This document shows positions 7,697 through 16,619 of a DNA stretch of 64,000 bases, in pieces (positions within the stretch are counted from its first letter, which is position 1; every line of letters starts with the position of its first letter). Source of the DNA: Kribbella sindirgiensis (GTDB lineage Bacteria > Actinomycetota > Actinomycetes > Propionibacteriales > Kribbellaceae); assembly GCF_004331435.1 (NCBI RefSeq), contig NZ_SJKA01000013.1:1-64000 (forward strand), in the 5' to 3' direction. The notes beneath the pieces were generated by a model that was not told where the DNA came from, made no database searches, and saw nothing but the letters and a program-made list of their open reading frames with translations. A program made the translations under genes and the position numbers.

Positions 7697-8875
7697 TCAC
7701 ATCCCTTTCGGCGTGGGGCGAATCCGCTCGTGCGCCAGCCGGCCTGCCACCGGGGCGAGCGCGGCGACGACCACCGCCAGTACGGCGACACTCGCCAAAG
7801 CGGCCGGCAGGGACCAGGCGGAGGAGAGCGCGCCGACCGCCGCGGGGCCGATCAGGAACCCGAGGTACGCGATCGTGGTCACCACCGCGATCGCCCCCGC
7901 GCGCCGCTCCGGGCCGGCCCAAGCGCCCGCCATCCCGATGATCGTCGGCGCGCACACCGACGTACCGAGACCGGCGATGCCGATGCCGGCCAGCGCGGTC
8001 CACGGGTTGCCGGCGGTGGCCGCGACGAGCGAGCCGACTGCGGCGATCGCGGCACCGATGACTAGGAGCCGTACCGGTTGGATGCGTTTCAGGAGGGCGT
8101 TGCCGGCGAATCGACCGGTGGCGGCTGCGGCGGCGAACACAGCCGGGGCGATCGACGCGAGGCCCGCCGCGGCGTGCAGCGAGGTGTCGAGGTGGACGGC
8201 ACTCCAGCTCTGCCAGGCGTTCTCGACCAGGTAGGCGAGTGCGCAGAGCGCCCCGAGCACGAGGAGCACCGGTTCGAGCCTGGCCCTGGTACGACCCGCC
8301 TGGCCGGCGCCGCCCGCCATACCGGTGTCCTTCGTACGAGCGTCCTTTGCTCCTGGCGCGAGAGCGGCGAGTGCTGTGATCACGATCAGCGCAGCGACGC
8401 CGGCCAGCACCGGCAGCGCGCCCACACCGGCCGCCCGGAGACCCGCCGTACCGAGGCTCGCCACCACGACCGCGACCGAGAACATGCCGTGGGCAAGGTT
8501 CATCACCGGACGTCCAGTGACGGCCTCAGCCTGCGAGCCGGCCGCGTTGACGGCCACGTCCGTCGCACCAGAAGTTGCTCCGAGCAACAACAGCACGGCG
8601 CTCAGGGAGACGGCCGAGTCGGCCAGCGCAGGCAGTACGCCGCAGAGCCCGAACAGCGCCATCACCACCGGCAGCACGACCCCGCCGTACCGGTCGATCA
8701 GGTAGCCGGTGAACCGCATCGTGACCAGCGCACCGAGCCCGATCATCAGCAACGCCACCCCGAGCTCACCGTCGTTCACGCCGGCGCCCGTCCGGATCGC
8801 GGGAAGGACCGCTCCCCACGCACCCCAGAACAGTCCGAACGCCGCGAACCCGGCCACTGGTTTGAGCATCCGCAC
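7697..8875 (-). CDS. MFS transporter (12 helices)
   Basis: A 392-residue membrane protein with twelve Ala/Leu/Val-rich helices and a short charged central loop around residues 187-197 (GAKDARTKDTG). The loop after helix 2 (GYLIDRYGG) fits the MFS motif-A position. It resembles the fucose-permease/YbjJ-like branch, but the substrate is unknown. The start is GTG at 8875, or ATG at 8869. It is divergent from the immunity-like gene. Confidence 0.85.
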   Translation of the reverse strand: MRMLKPVAGFAAFGLFWGAWGAVLPAIRTGAGVNDGELGVALLMIGLGALVTMRFTGYLIDRYGGVVLPVVMALFGLCGVLPALADSAVSLSAVLLLLGATSGATDVAVNAAGSQAEAVTGRPVMNLAHGMFSVAVVVASLGTAGLRAAGVGALPVLAGVAALIVITALAALAPGAKDARTKDTGMAGGAGQAGRTRARLEPVLLVLGALCALAYLVENAWQSWSAVHLDTSLHAAAGLASIAPAVFAAAAATGRFAGNALLKRIQPVRLLVIGAAIAAVGSLVAATAGNPWTALAGIGIAGLGTSVCAPTIIGMAGAWAGPERRAGAIAVVTTIAYLGFLIGPAAVGALSSAWSLPAALASVAVLAVVVAALAPVAGRLAHERIRPTPKGM

Positions 8876-8914
8876 ACCCTAGTTGGCACCCACCGTCGGG
8901 CTAGGCTCAGCGGC

Positions 8915-9373
8915 ATGGAGCTGACCCGGACGTTCTCGGACGAGCAGTACGCGCGTGCCCTCGAGTCCTGGATCTTTCTCGAACTCGACGGAAAGGTGCC
9001 GGTGTTCACGTCGCCGTTCGGTGACGTGTTCTTCCAGGCGGCGGACGGATTCTGGTGGCTGGACACGCTCGAGGGGACGCTGGAGCGGCTGTGGGCGACC
9101 CCGGACGAGTTGCGGGACGTGCTGAACACGGAGGACGGTCAGGACCAGTACCTGCTGGCCGGCCTGGCGTTCGGCGCCGCGAACCAGGGCGTCGTACCGG
9201 GTCCTGATCAGGTGTATTCGTTCACCCACCCGCCGCAGCTCGGCGGCGAACTCACCCTCGACAACGTCGAAGTGCTCGACTTCGTGGTGTCGCTGAACAT
9301 CCTCGGGCAGATCCACAGCCAGATCCGCGACCTGCCGCCCGGGACACCGATCTCCGGGATCACGATCAGCTGA
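8915..9373 (+). CDS. DUF1851 (T6SS Tdi1 immunity-like) domain protein
   Basis: A 152-residue acidic cytoplasmic protein. The blocks GFWWLDTLEGTLERLW, LNTEDGQDQYLL and the C-terminal LGGELTLDNVEVLDFVV resemble the DUF1851/Tdi1 C-terminal domain (PF08906 type) found in immunity proteins. No cognate toxin gene is adjacent, and no secretion system is present, so a defence role is uncertain. The ATG at 8915 is chosen: TAGGCT lies 7 bases upstream, consistent with a leaderless transcript. A long upstream extension of the same frame is antisense to the MFS gene and is rejected. Confidence 0.65.
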   Translation: MELTRTFSDEQYARALESWIFLELDGKVPVFTSPFGDVFFQAADGFWWLDTLEGTLERLWATPDELRDVLNTEDGQDQYLLAGLAFGAANQGVVPGPDQVYSFTHPPQLGGELTLDNVEVLDFVVSLNILGQIHSQIRDLPPGTPISGITIS

Positions 9374-9392
9374 GCCGTCTATCGTGTGGCGC

Positions 9393-9917
9393 ATGCCGCT
9401 GTATTCGTTCGAAGGTAAGCGCCCGACCGTCCACCCCGACGCGTGGATCGCGCCCACGGCCACGCTGGTCGGCGACGTGGTCGTCGAGGCCGGGGTGTCG
9501 ATCTGGTACGGCGCGGTGATCCGGGCCGACCTGGGCACCATCACGATCCGCTCCGGCGCGAACATCCAGGACAACACGGTCATCCACGTCGGCCACAACG
9601 GCTGCGAGATCGGCCCGAACGCGACCGTCGGCCACCAGTGCCTGGTGCACGACTGCACGATCGGCGAGCAGGCGCTGGTCGGCAACGGCGCGATCGTGCT
9701 GGACGGCGCGGTCGTCGGCGAACGCTCCCTGGTCGCCGCGGGATCCACGGTCACGCCCGGCGCGGTCATCCCGCCGGAGTCGGTCGCGATGGGCAGCCCC
9801 GCGAAGAAGATCGTCCCGCTCGACGGCACCGCGAAACTGTTCGTGGACCACAACGCCGCCGTCTACCACGCCCTGGCCGAACGCCACGCCGCCACCGTCG
9901 AACTCGTCGCGGACTGA
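9393..9917 (+). CDS. Gamma-carbonic anhydrase-like left-handed beta-helix protein
   Basis: A 174-residue hexapeptide-repeat protein of the gamma-CA/YrdA/PaaY group. The zinc ligands are visible as HVGHNG and GHQCLVHDC, spaced as in gamma-carbonic anhydrases, within repeated I/V-G-x-x turns. It should form a trimer with metal at the subunit interfaces and either hydrate CO2 or act on CoA esters. The ATG at 9393 has TATCGT 7 bases upstream (leaderless type). It is followed after 16 bases by the DinB gene. Confidence 0.9.
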   Translation: MPLYSFEGKRPTVHPDAWIAPTATLVGDVVVEAGVSIWYGAVIRADLGTITIRSGANIQDNTVIHVGHNGCEIGPNATVGHQCLVHDCTIGEQALVGNGAIVLDGAVVGERSLVAAGSTVTPGAVIPPESVAMGSPAKKIVPLDGTAKLFVDHNAAVYHALAERHAATVELVAD

Positions 9918-9933
9918 GCGCGTCAACAGTTCC

Positions 9934-10506
9934 GTGATCGACGAATTCGCCAAGGAGTACCTGCACGACAGCCTGCGCTGGGTCCGCGAGTCGCTCCTGT
10001 CGAAGGTCGAGGGCCTGTCCGAGTACGACGTACGCCGGCCCTTGACCCACACCGGCACGAACCTGCTCGGCCTGCTCAAGCACCTCACGATCACCGAGGC
10101 CCGCTACCTCGGCGAGATCTTCGACCGCCCGTACGCCGACCCGCTCCCGAACTTCACCGACCCCGGCTACGCGAACCGCGACCACCTGTGGGTCACCGAA
10201 CACGAGTCCCGCGCACACATCCTCACCAACTACCGCCGCGCCTGCGAACACGCCGACGCGACCATCGACGCACTCCCGATCGACGCCCGCGCCACCGTCC
10301 CGTGGTGGCCGCGCCCCGACGTGATGCTGTTCAACGTCATGGTCCACGTCCTCACCGAATCCAACCGCCACGCCGGCCACGCCGACATCCTCCGCGAACA
10401 ACTCGACGGCACCACGAACAACACCTCGGACACCGACTGGACCACCCACCGCGCCCACATCGAACGCGCAGCCCAAGCCGCCGCCGCCGCGGAATTTGGT
10501 GGGTAA
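9934..10506 (+). CDS. DinB/DUF664-family protein
   Basis: A 190-residue four-helix-bundle protein of the DinB/YfiT-like DUF664 group. Metal-ligand His residues are expected at HLTITEARY (residues about 50-58) and in VLTESNRHAGHADILRE near residues 136-152. Relatives are metal-dependent S-transferases that use mycothiol or bacillithiol. The start is GTG at 9934. The last two codons and the stop (GGG TAA) lie inside the left arm of a palindromic element, so the original C terminus may have been changed by its insertion. Confidence 0.83.
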   Translation: MIDEFAKEYLHDSLRWVRESLLSKVEGLSEYDVRRPLTHTGTNLLGLLKHLTITEARYLGEIFDRPYADPLPNFTDPGYANRDHLWVTEHESRAHILTNYRRACEHADATIDALPIDARATVPWWPRPDVMLFNVMVHVLTESNRHAGHADILREQLDGTTNNTSDTDWTTHRAHIERAAQAAAAAEFGG

Positions 10507-10603
10507 GCCAGCCGAAGTGGGGGTTCCACACCCTGAATCAGGGTGTGGAACCCCGCACCTGGCTGGTCTGCCCAGCAAATGCGGTGGCTTACCCAGCAAA
10601 TGC
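10492..10603. repeat. Palindromic MITE-like element with terminal inverted repeats and a 35-base central palindrome
   Basis: The outer arms 10492-10510 and 10585-10603 are inverted copies matching at 17 of 19 positions, including a perfect GGGTAAGCCA/TGGCTTACCC. Between them lies a perfect palindrome at 10520-10554 (17-bp arms around A10537), flanked by CCAGCC (10508-10513) and GGCTGG (10561-10566). The 13-mer CCCAGCAAATGCG occurs at 10571-10583 and again at 10592-10604. It separates convergent genes and can work as a bidirectional terminator. No target-site duplication is evident. Confidence 0.6.
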
Positions 10604-10644
10604 GTGTCGACCGAGGCTTGGGGCCGGGCGGGTGAGGTGGGGGC

Positions 10645-11310
10645 TCAGATTCGCCAGGTGTAGCGGCGTTCGGGGCGGCCGGTGGTGCCGTAGCGGAGGG
10701 ATACCTCGGCTTGGCCTTGGGTGGCGAAGAACTCTAGGTAGCGGCGGGCGCTGACGCGGGAGATGCCGACCTTCTCGGCGCATTCGGCGGCGGACAGATT
10801 GTCGGGCGCAGCACGCAGCGCTGCGGTGACGAGGTCAGCAGTTTCCTGACTGAGGCCTTTGGGGAGCCGGTTGACCGACTGGCGGGCAGGAGCCAGCACC
10901 CGGTCGACGTCCGCCTGGGAGGTGACCTGGTCGGGCACGCTGGCGCGCCGGCGGGCGTATTCGCGGAGTCGCGCCCGAAGATCCTCGAAACCGAAGGGTT
11001 TCAGCAGATAGTTCACGACCCCCTGCCGTACGGCGCCACGCACAGCGTCGGCCTCACGAGCGGCAGTGATGACGAGGATGTCGACATCGGGCTGGACCGC
11101 ACGCAGGCGGGCGATCAGATCAAGACCGAAGACGTCGGGAAGATAAAGGTCCAGAAGAATGAGGTCAGGGGAAAGCTCACCGAGCGCCGCCACGGCCTGG
11201 TCACCGGAGTTCGCCGTACCGACGACCTCGAAGCCGTCCACCCGGTCGACGAACCCGCGGTGGATGCGGGCGACCATGAAGTCGTCGTCGACGACCAGCA
11301 CCGTGATCAT
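10645..11310 (-). CDS. CitB/DcuR-type response regulator for tricarboxylate uptake
   Basis: A 221-residue response regulator. The receiver domain (residues 1-120) has the acidic pocket VVDDD, phospho-acceptor D54 in ILLDLYLPD, and Lys in YLLKPFGF. The C-terminal helix-turn-helix is of CitB/DcuR type (LSAAECAEKVGISRVSARRY). The ATG at 11310 follows GGAGGGAG and overlaps the kinase stop by 4 bases (ATGA), so the two are co-translated. It probably activates the divergent tctCBA operon when citrate or a related acid is sensed. Confidence 0.9.
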   Translation of the reverse strand: MITVLVVDDDFMVARIHRGFVDRVDGFEVVGTANSGDQAVAALGELSPDLILLDLYLPDVFGLDLIARLRAVQPDVDILVITAAREADAVRGAVRQGVVNYLLKPFGFEDLRARLREYARRRASVPDQVTSQADVDRVLAPARQSVNRLPKGLSQETADLVTAALRAAPDNLSAAECAEKVGISRVSARRYLEFFATQGQAEVSLRYGTTGRPERRYTWRI

Positions 11311-12953
11311 CGGGCTCCCTCCGGCGTACGTTGCGTGGACATCCGCGCGACGAACGCGGCCCCGCCCTCGGTGAGGTTGGTGACCGCCACCTCGCCGCCG
11401 CGGCGCCGGCAGATCAGGCGGGTCATCGCGAGGCCGATCCCGCGTTCGCCCTCGGCCGCGGCCTTGGTGGTGAAGCCGTGCGCGAACACCTCCTGCGCCA
11501 GTTCGGGCGCGACCCCCGGTCCGGAGTCCCGCACCACGATCTCCACGCTCGTCGCGTCCTGCCGCAACTCGACCTCGACCCACGCGGGCGACAGCGGCGT
11601 ACCGGACTGGGCGGCGGCGTCGACGGCGTTGTCGACGAGGTTGCCGAGGACGGTCGCGATGTCGGCGGAAAGCGCTGGATCCAGGCGGAGCAGCGTCGTC
11701 TTCTCGGACACCCGGAGCTCTACACGGCGTTCCGCGGCGACAGAGGATTTCGCCATCAGCAAGGCGGCGACCGTGGTGTCGTGGACCCGCCGGGTCACGG
11801 TCAGGTCGAGCGATTCCCGGTAGCGATTGAGCGCACCGACGTACGTGACCACTTCGTCGTACTCCCCGATCTGGATCAGCCCCGAGATCGTGTGCAGCTG
11901 ATTGGCGAACTCGTGCGTCTGCGCCCGCAGCAACTCGGCCGACGACCGGAACGACCCGAGTTCGCGCTCCAGCTGCGCCAGCTCGGTCCGGTCCCGCAGC
12001 GTGGTCACCGACCCGAGGGACCGCCCGTCCTTCAGCACCTCCATCCGGTTCATCACGAGCACGCGCCCACGCCGTACGACGACCGCGTCGCGCGCCTCGT
12101 CCTCGCCGGCCAGCACGTCCCGTAGCCGTCCTTCGACGCCTAACTCCCGCAAGGACTTGCCGACTGCGTCCGACGGGAGGTCGAGGAGGCGCCGGCCGAC
12201 GTCATTCACCAGCGTCACGCGCAGATGCGGGTCCAAGGCAACAACTCCCTCGGCAAGCCCGTACAGCATGGCTTCCCGGTGCTCCGCCAGTCCCGCGATC
12301 TCCCGCGGTTCGAGCCCGAGGGTCTGCCGTTTGATCCGCCGGGCAAGCAACCACGACCCGAGCAGCCCCAGCACACAGGCGATCCCGAGATAAATCGCCA
12401 GGTACGACGACGCGCCCCGCAACCGCTGCAGTACGGACGGAACGCGCTCACCGACCATCACGGTCCCGAGGTGATCGCCGAGTGTCCCGTCCAACTTGCC
12501 CTGAGCGTCCCGGCCCTCGCTCAGCACCGGCACCTGGGCGACCAGTTCCTTGCCGCCATCGCCCTGCAACTGACCGGACCAGCCCCTCCTGACGTCAGGA
12601 TCACCCAGCGTGACCTGAGTACCGATCAGCGTCACGTTGGTTGCCGCGATCACCTTTCCGTCGGCGTTCGCGACGGTGATCGAGCTGACGCCGGACTGGG
12701 CGATACTCGCCTGCAGCGTGGGCGCGAGCATCTCCGCGGGCGCCGGGTTGCGGATGTTGAACCGCAGCGCGGGGTTCGACGACAACTGCTCTGCCAACAA
12801 GGTGACACGGCGCCCTTCGACCCGGTTGAACGTGGCAGCCGATTGGGCGAGCGACACCGCGGCGACGGCGACCAGCACGATCACCACGATCGCCAGCTGC
12901 AGCACCAGCAGCTGCCCGGCCAGGGTTGGCCGTCCCCGCAATCGAATCGCCAT
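11307..12953 (-). CDS. CitA/DcuS-type sensor histidine kinase
   Basis: A 548-residue membrane kinase. A first helix near residues 12-36 (LLVLQLAIVVIVLVAVAAV), an extracytoplasmic sensor of about 130 residues, and a second helix (YLAIYLGIACVLGLLGSWLL) are followed by a PAS region. The phospho-accepting H347 lies in RAQTHEFANQLHTISGL. The ATP-binding domain has NLVDNAVDAA, DSGPGVAPE and GIGLAMT boxes. The ATG at 12953 has GAGGAGG upstream and is preferred over longer frames. The arrangement next to tctCBA indicates a carboxylate sensor. Confidence 0.92.
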   Translation of the reverse strand: MAIRLRGRPTLAGQLLVLQLAIVVIVLVAVAAVSLAQSAATFNRVEGRRVTLLAEQLSSNPALRFNIRNPAPAEMLAPTLQASIAQSGVSSITVANADGKVIAATNVTLIGTQVTLGDPDVRRGWSGQLQGDGGKELVAQVPVLSEGRDAQGKLDGTLGDHLGTVMVGERVPSVLQRLRGASSYLAIYLGIACVLGLLGSWLLARRIKRQTLGLEPREIAGLAEHREAMLYGLAEGVVALDPHLRVTLVNDVGRRLLDLPSDAVGKSLRELGVEGRLRDVLAGEDEARDAVVVRRGRVLVMNRMEVLKDGRSLGSVTTLRDRTELAQLERELGSFRSSAELLRAQTHEFANQLHTISGLIQIGEYDEVVTYVGALNRYRESLDLTVTRRVHDTTVAALLMAKSSVAAERRVELRVSEKTTLLRLDPALSADIATVLGNLVDNAVDAAAQSGTPLSPAWVEVELRQDATSVEIVVRDSGPGVAPELAQEVFAHGFTTKAAAEGERGIGLAMTRLICRRRGGEVAVTNLTEGGAAFVARMSTQRTPEGAR

Positions 12954-13137
12954 CGTCACCTCCTCGCCCCTTCCGCACCGCATGATCACCGCTCCGGCGG
13001 CCAAGTGCCACACTTCAACCAGGTTCCGCCCGTGACCACAATGAACTCAACCACCGCTGCGGCCACAACGCAGACGCCCGTACCGCTGGAGGTCCACGAT
13101 CGTCGCCACCTGATCCCCTCCAGAAAGGACTCAGCTG

Positions 13138-14145
13138 ATGAGGTCTAGGCCGATGCTCTGGGTCACCACGGCGCTGGTCGCGCTGGTGACCGCGACCGCC
13201 TGTGGCGCGACCGCGGAAAAATCCGACAGCTCGAACGCCGACAGCGGAAAGCCGGCGACGGGTCTGCGGCTGATGGTGCCGAACACCGCGGGCGGCGGGT
13301 ACGACACCACCGCCCGGACCGCCGCGAAGGTGATGGAGGACGCGAAGATCGCGACCGGGGTCCAGGTGTTCAACCTGCCCGGCGCCGGCGGCACGGTCGG
13401 CCTGCAGCGGATCGTGAACGAGAAGGGCAACGGCAAGCTCGCGATGCAGATGGGGCTCGGCGTGGTCGGCGCGACGTACACGTCGAAGTCGAAGGCGACG
13501 CTCACCCAGACCACCCCGATCGCGAAGATGATCGAGGAGGCCGGCGCGATCGTCGTACCGAAGAACTCGCCGTACAAGACGATCCAGGATCTCGTCACGG
13601 CCTGGAAGGCGAACCCGAAGGGCCTGGCTGTCGGCGGCGGCTCGTCACCGGGCGGACCGGACCACCTGCTGCCGATGCAGCTCGCGCAGGCCGTCGGCAT
13701 CAACCCGAAGGACGTCAACTTCGTCTCGTACGACGGCGGCGGCGAACTGCTGCCCGCGCTGCTCGGCAGCAAGATCGCGTTCGGCGCCAGCGGATTCGGC
13801 GAGTTCCTGGACCAGGTGGAGAGCGGTCAGGTCCGCGTACTCGCCGTGACCAGTGAGAAGCCGATCGACGCGCTCAAGGACGTGCCGACGCTGAAGGACT
13901 CCGGGATCGACCTGGTGTTCACGAACTGGCGGGGCATCGTGGCGCCGCCGGAGATCAGCGACGCGGACAAGAAGGTCTGGATCGACGCGCTGACCAAGAT
14001 GCACGACTCCCCGGAGTGGAAGACCGAGCTGACCAAGCGCGGCTGGACCGACGCGTTCGTGACCGGTGCCGAGTTCGGCACCTTCCTCACCGAGCAGGAC
14101 AAGGCCGTCGCCGACATCCTGACGAAACTTGGTCTGGCAGCATGA
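13138..14145 (+). CDS. tctC: Tripartite tricarboxylate transporter substrate-binding lipoprotein TctC
   Basis: A 335-residue binding protein of the TctC/Bug family. A signal peptide ends in the lipobox TATACG, so Cys22 should be lipidated. The family block MVPNTAGGGYDTTAR near residue 44 forms the first ligand loop, and NSPYKTIQDLV and GSSPGGPDHLLP follow as in Bug proteins. GAAAGGA lies 10 bases before the ATG. Its stop overlaps tctB (ATGA). It captures citrate-like tri- or dicarboxylates outside the membrane for TctAB. Confidence 0.93.
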   Translation: MRSRPMLWVTTALVALVTATACGATAEKSDSSNADSGKPATGLRLMVPNTAGGGYDTTARTAAKVMEDAKIATGVQVFNLPGAGGTVGLQRIVNEKGNGKLAMQMGLGVVGATYTSKSKATLTQTTPIAKMIEEAGAIVVPKNSPYKTIQDLVTAWKANPKGLAVGGGSSPGGPDHLLPMQLAQAVGINPKDVNFVSYDGGGELLPALLGSKIAFGASGFGEFLDQVESGQVRVLAVTSEKPIDALKDVPTLKDSGIDLVFTNWRGIVAPPEISDADKKVWIDALTKMHDSPEWKTELTKRGWTDAFVTGAEFGTFLTEQDKAVADILTKLGLAA

Positions 14146-14645
14146 GCGTGGCCGCTACCAGGCGGCCGGATCGAGCGCAGTACGGCGTGTGCGGGTTCTT
14201 GGCGGTCGTCGGCGCCCTGGTGATCGTCGACGCCGCCCGGATCCAGCAAATTGCCAACAGCAACGATCCGATCGGCCCGAAGCCGGTCCCGATCGTGCTC
14301 GGCGTACTGCTGCTCGTGGTCGCCGCGCTGTACGCCGTCGACGTCGCCCGCGGCGGCACCGGTGCGGCCGAGGAAGGCGAGGACGTCGACGTGACGTCGG
14401 CCGTCGACTGGCGCACCGTACTGCTGCTGATCGCCGCGTTCGTGGTGAACCTGGTCCTCATCGACCCGCTCGGCTGGGTGATCAGCGGGACCCTGCTGTT
14501 CTGGGGTTCGGCGTTCGCGCTCGGCAGCCGGAACCACATCCGGAACGTGTTCATCGCGGTCGCGCTGGCGCTGATCACGTTCTACGCGTTCGCGATCGGG
14601 CTCGGCGTCAACCTGCCGGCCGGCGTACTGCAAGGGATTCTGTGA
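14142..14645 (+). CDS. tctB: Tripartite tricarboxylate transporter small membrane subunit TctB
   Basis: A 167-residue four-helix protein of the TctB family. Helices are seen near YGVCGFLAVVGALVIVDA, VPIVLGVLLLVVAALYAV, WRTVLLLIAAFVVNLVLI and IRNVFIAVALALITFYAF. The ATG at 14142 overlaps the tctC stop by 4 bases, and its own stop shares one base with the tctA start (TGATG). TctB is the small partner of the TctA channel, and all three genes are needed for sodium- or proton-driven uptake. Confidence 0.93.
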   Translation: MSVAATRRPDRAQYGVCGFLAVVGALVIVDAARIQQIANSNDPIGPKPVPIVLGVLLLVVAALYAVDVARGGTGAAEEGEDVDVTSAVDWRTVLLLIAAFVVNLVLIDPLGWVISGTLLFWGSAFALGSRNHIRNVFIAVALALITFYAFAIGLGVNLPAGVLQGIL

Positions 14646-16153
14646 TGGACAACCTGACGAACCTGCTGAACGGGTTCGGCGACGTGCTGACGCCGATCAA
14701 CCTGTTGCTGGCGCTGCTGGGAGTCACGGTCGGTACGGCGGTCGGCGTACTGCCCGGGATCGGGCCCGCGATGACCGTCGCGCTGCTGCTCCCCATCACG
14801 TATGGGCTCGAGCCCGTCCAGGCGTTCATCATGTTCGCCGGCATCTTCTACGGCGGCATGTACGGCGGCTCGACCACGTCGATCCTGCTGAACACGCCCG
14901 GTGAGTCGTCATCGGTGGTGACGGCGATCGAGGGCAACAAGATGGCTCGCGCCGGACGGGCCGCGCAGGCGCTGGCGACGGCCGCGATCGGGTCGTTCGT
15001 GGCCGGGACCATCGGGACGCTGTTGCTGGTGCTGGTCGCGCCGCAGGTGGTGAAGTTCGCGATCAGCCTGGGCGCGCCGGACTACCTGGCGATCATGCTG
15101 CTCGCGTTCGCCGGCGCGACGTCGGTGCTCGGGTCGTCGCGGATCCGCGGGTTCGCGGCGCTGCTGCTCGGGCTGGTGATCGGGCTGGTCGGCATCGACA
15201 AGGTGACCGGCCAACAGCGGCTGACGCTCGGCATCCCACAACTTGCCGACGGCATCGACGTCGTGGTGGTTGCCGTGGGCATCTTCGCGGTCGGCGAGGC
15301 GCTCTGGGTCGCGGCACATCTGCGGCGCACCCCGGGCACGGTGATCCCGGTCGGGCGGCCGTGGATGGGGAAGTCCGACTGGCGTCGCTCGTGGAAGCCG
15401 TGGCTGCGTGGTACGGCCTACGGTTTCCCGATCGGTGCGCTGCCGGCCGGCGGTGCGGAAATCCCGACTTTCCTGTCGTACGCGACCGAGAAGAAGCTGT
15501 CCAAGCACCCGGAGGAGTTCGGGCACGGCGCGATCGAGGGCGTAGCGGGACCGGAGGCCGCGAACAACGCGTCGGCGGCCGGCACGCTGGTTCCGATGCT
15601 CGCACTCGGTCTGCCCACGAACGCGACCGCTGCGGTGATGCTGGCGGCGTTCACGTCGTACGGCATCCAGCCCGGACCGCTCCTGTTCCAGCGCGAGCCG
15701 AAACTGGTGTGGGCGCTGATCGCGAGCCTGTTCATCGGCAACCTGTTCCTGTTGCTGCTCAACCTGCCGCTCGCGCCGGCCTGGGCGAAGCTCCTGCAGA
15801 TCCCCCGCCCGTACCTGTACGCCGGGATCATCTTCTTCGCCTCGATGGGCGCGTACGCCGTGAACGCCCAGCCGCTCGATCTGCTGCTGCTTCTCGTGCT
15901 CGGCCTGCTCGGGTTCGCGATGCGCCGCTTCGGGCTGCCCGTACTGCCGCTGATCATCGGCGTGATCCTCGGACCGATCGCCGAACGGCAGGCCCGGATG
16001 GCGCTGCAGCTGTCCAACGGCGACGCGTCGGGGCTGATCGGCGGGCCGATCGCGTACGTGATCTATGCCGTCATCCTGCTGATGATCAGTGCGCCGTTGC
16101 TCGCCAAGCTCCGCCAGAAAATTATGACGAAAGATGTCGTACATTCGGCCTGA
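14645..16153 (+). CDS. tctA: Tripartite tricarboxylate transporter large permease TctA
   Basis: A 502-residue permease with about 11-12 helices. Diagnostic TctA blocks are GVLPGIGPAMTVALLLP and YGGMYGGSTTSILLNTPGE near the N terminus, and the repeated half PIGALPAGGAEIPTFLSY / EGVAGPEAANNASAAG in the second half. The ATG at 14645 overlaps the tctB stop. A longer open frame that begins at 14129 runs inside tctB and is not used. This is the transport channel of the operon. Confidence 0.95.
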   Translation: MDNLTNLLNGFGDVLTPINLLLALLGVTVGTAVGVLPGIGPAMTVALLLPITYGLEPVQAFIMFAGIFYGGMYGGSTTSILLNTPGESSSVVTAIEGNKMARAGRAAQALATAAIGSFVAGTIGTLLLVLVAPQVVKFAISLGAPDYLAIMLLAFAGATSVLGSSRIRGFAALLLGLVIGLVGIDKVTGQQRLTLGIPQLADGIDVVVVAVGIFAVGEALWVAAHLRRTPGTVIPVGRPWMGKSDWRRSWKPWLRGTAYGFPIGALPAGGAEIPTFLSYATEKKLSKHPEEFGHGAIEGVAGPEAANNASAAGTLVPMLALGLPTNATAAVMLAAFTSYGIQPGPLLFQREPKLVWALIASLFIGNLFLLLLNLPLAPAWAKLLQIPRPYLYAGIIFFASMGAYAVNAQPLDLLLLLVLGLLGFAMRRFGLPVLPLIIGVILGPIAERQARMALQLSNGDASGLIGGPIAYVIYAVILLMISAPLLAKLRQKIMTKDVVHSA

Positions 16154-16163
16154 TGCTGGGTGC

Positions 16164-16598
16164 ATGAACGATGTGAACAGAGCCTGGCTGGGTGTGGTCT
16201 CCGCGGACCACGCCCAGCGGGCCGTCGAGGGCGGATTCATCCAGCTCAACCACGGCAAGCGGTACGGCGTCGCGCGGCTCCGTGAAGGTGACGGGTTCGC
16301 GATCTACTCCCCGACCGAGCGCTACCGGTCGAAAGAACCGCTGCGGGCGTTCACCGCGCTCGGGGTGGTCGCCGACGCGGCGCCGTACCAGGCCGAACCG
16401 ATGTCGATGGGTGAGCGCGGCATGATCCGGCCGTGGCGGCGGCGGATCGAGTTCCTGCCCGTCCACCGCGCGGCGCTCCGCGACCTCGACCTGAAGCTGA
16501 CCCGGGCGCCGAACTGGGGCTACCAGCTCCGCCGCGGCCTGGTCCCGCTCGAACCGGACGATTTCGGGATTCTTCGGGACGCCATGTCAATTTCCTGA
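16164..16598 (+). CDS. EVE-domain (UPF0310) protein
   Basis: A 144-residue EVE/PUA-like protein. The UPF0310 hallmark start NRAWLGVVSADHAQRAV is followed by GGFIQLNHGK and DGFAIYSPTER, which line the pocket. EVE domains bind modified bases in DNA or RNA, and some members act in defence. No restriction or modification partner is adjacent, so a housekeeping RNA-binding role is equally likely. The ATG at 16164 removes an unlikely N-terminal extension overlapping tctA. Confidence 0.85.
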   Translation: MNDVNRAWLGVVSADHAQRAVEGGFIQLNHGKRYGVARLREGDGFAIYSPTERYRSKEPLRAFTALGVVADAAPYQAEPMSMGERGMIRPWRRRIEFLPVHRAALRDLDLKLTRAPNWGYQLRRGLVPLEPDDFGILRDAMSIS

Positions 16599-16619
16599 GC
16601 TCGCGTCCGACGTACGGGT

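Noticed and set aside
14129..14644. N-terminal extension of TctA
   Set aside because: It lies within tctB in another frame; the tctB stop and tctA ATG overlap as in a typical tct operon.
14909..16258. Minus-strand frame opposite tctA
   Set aside because: Gln/Arg/Asp-rich shadow of the tctA codons, no recognisable domain.
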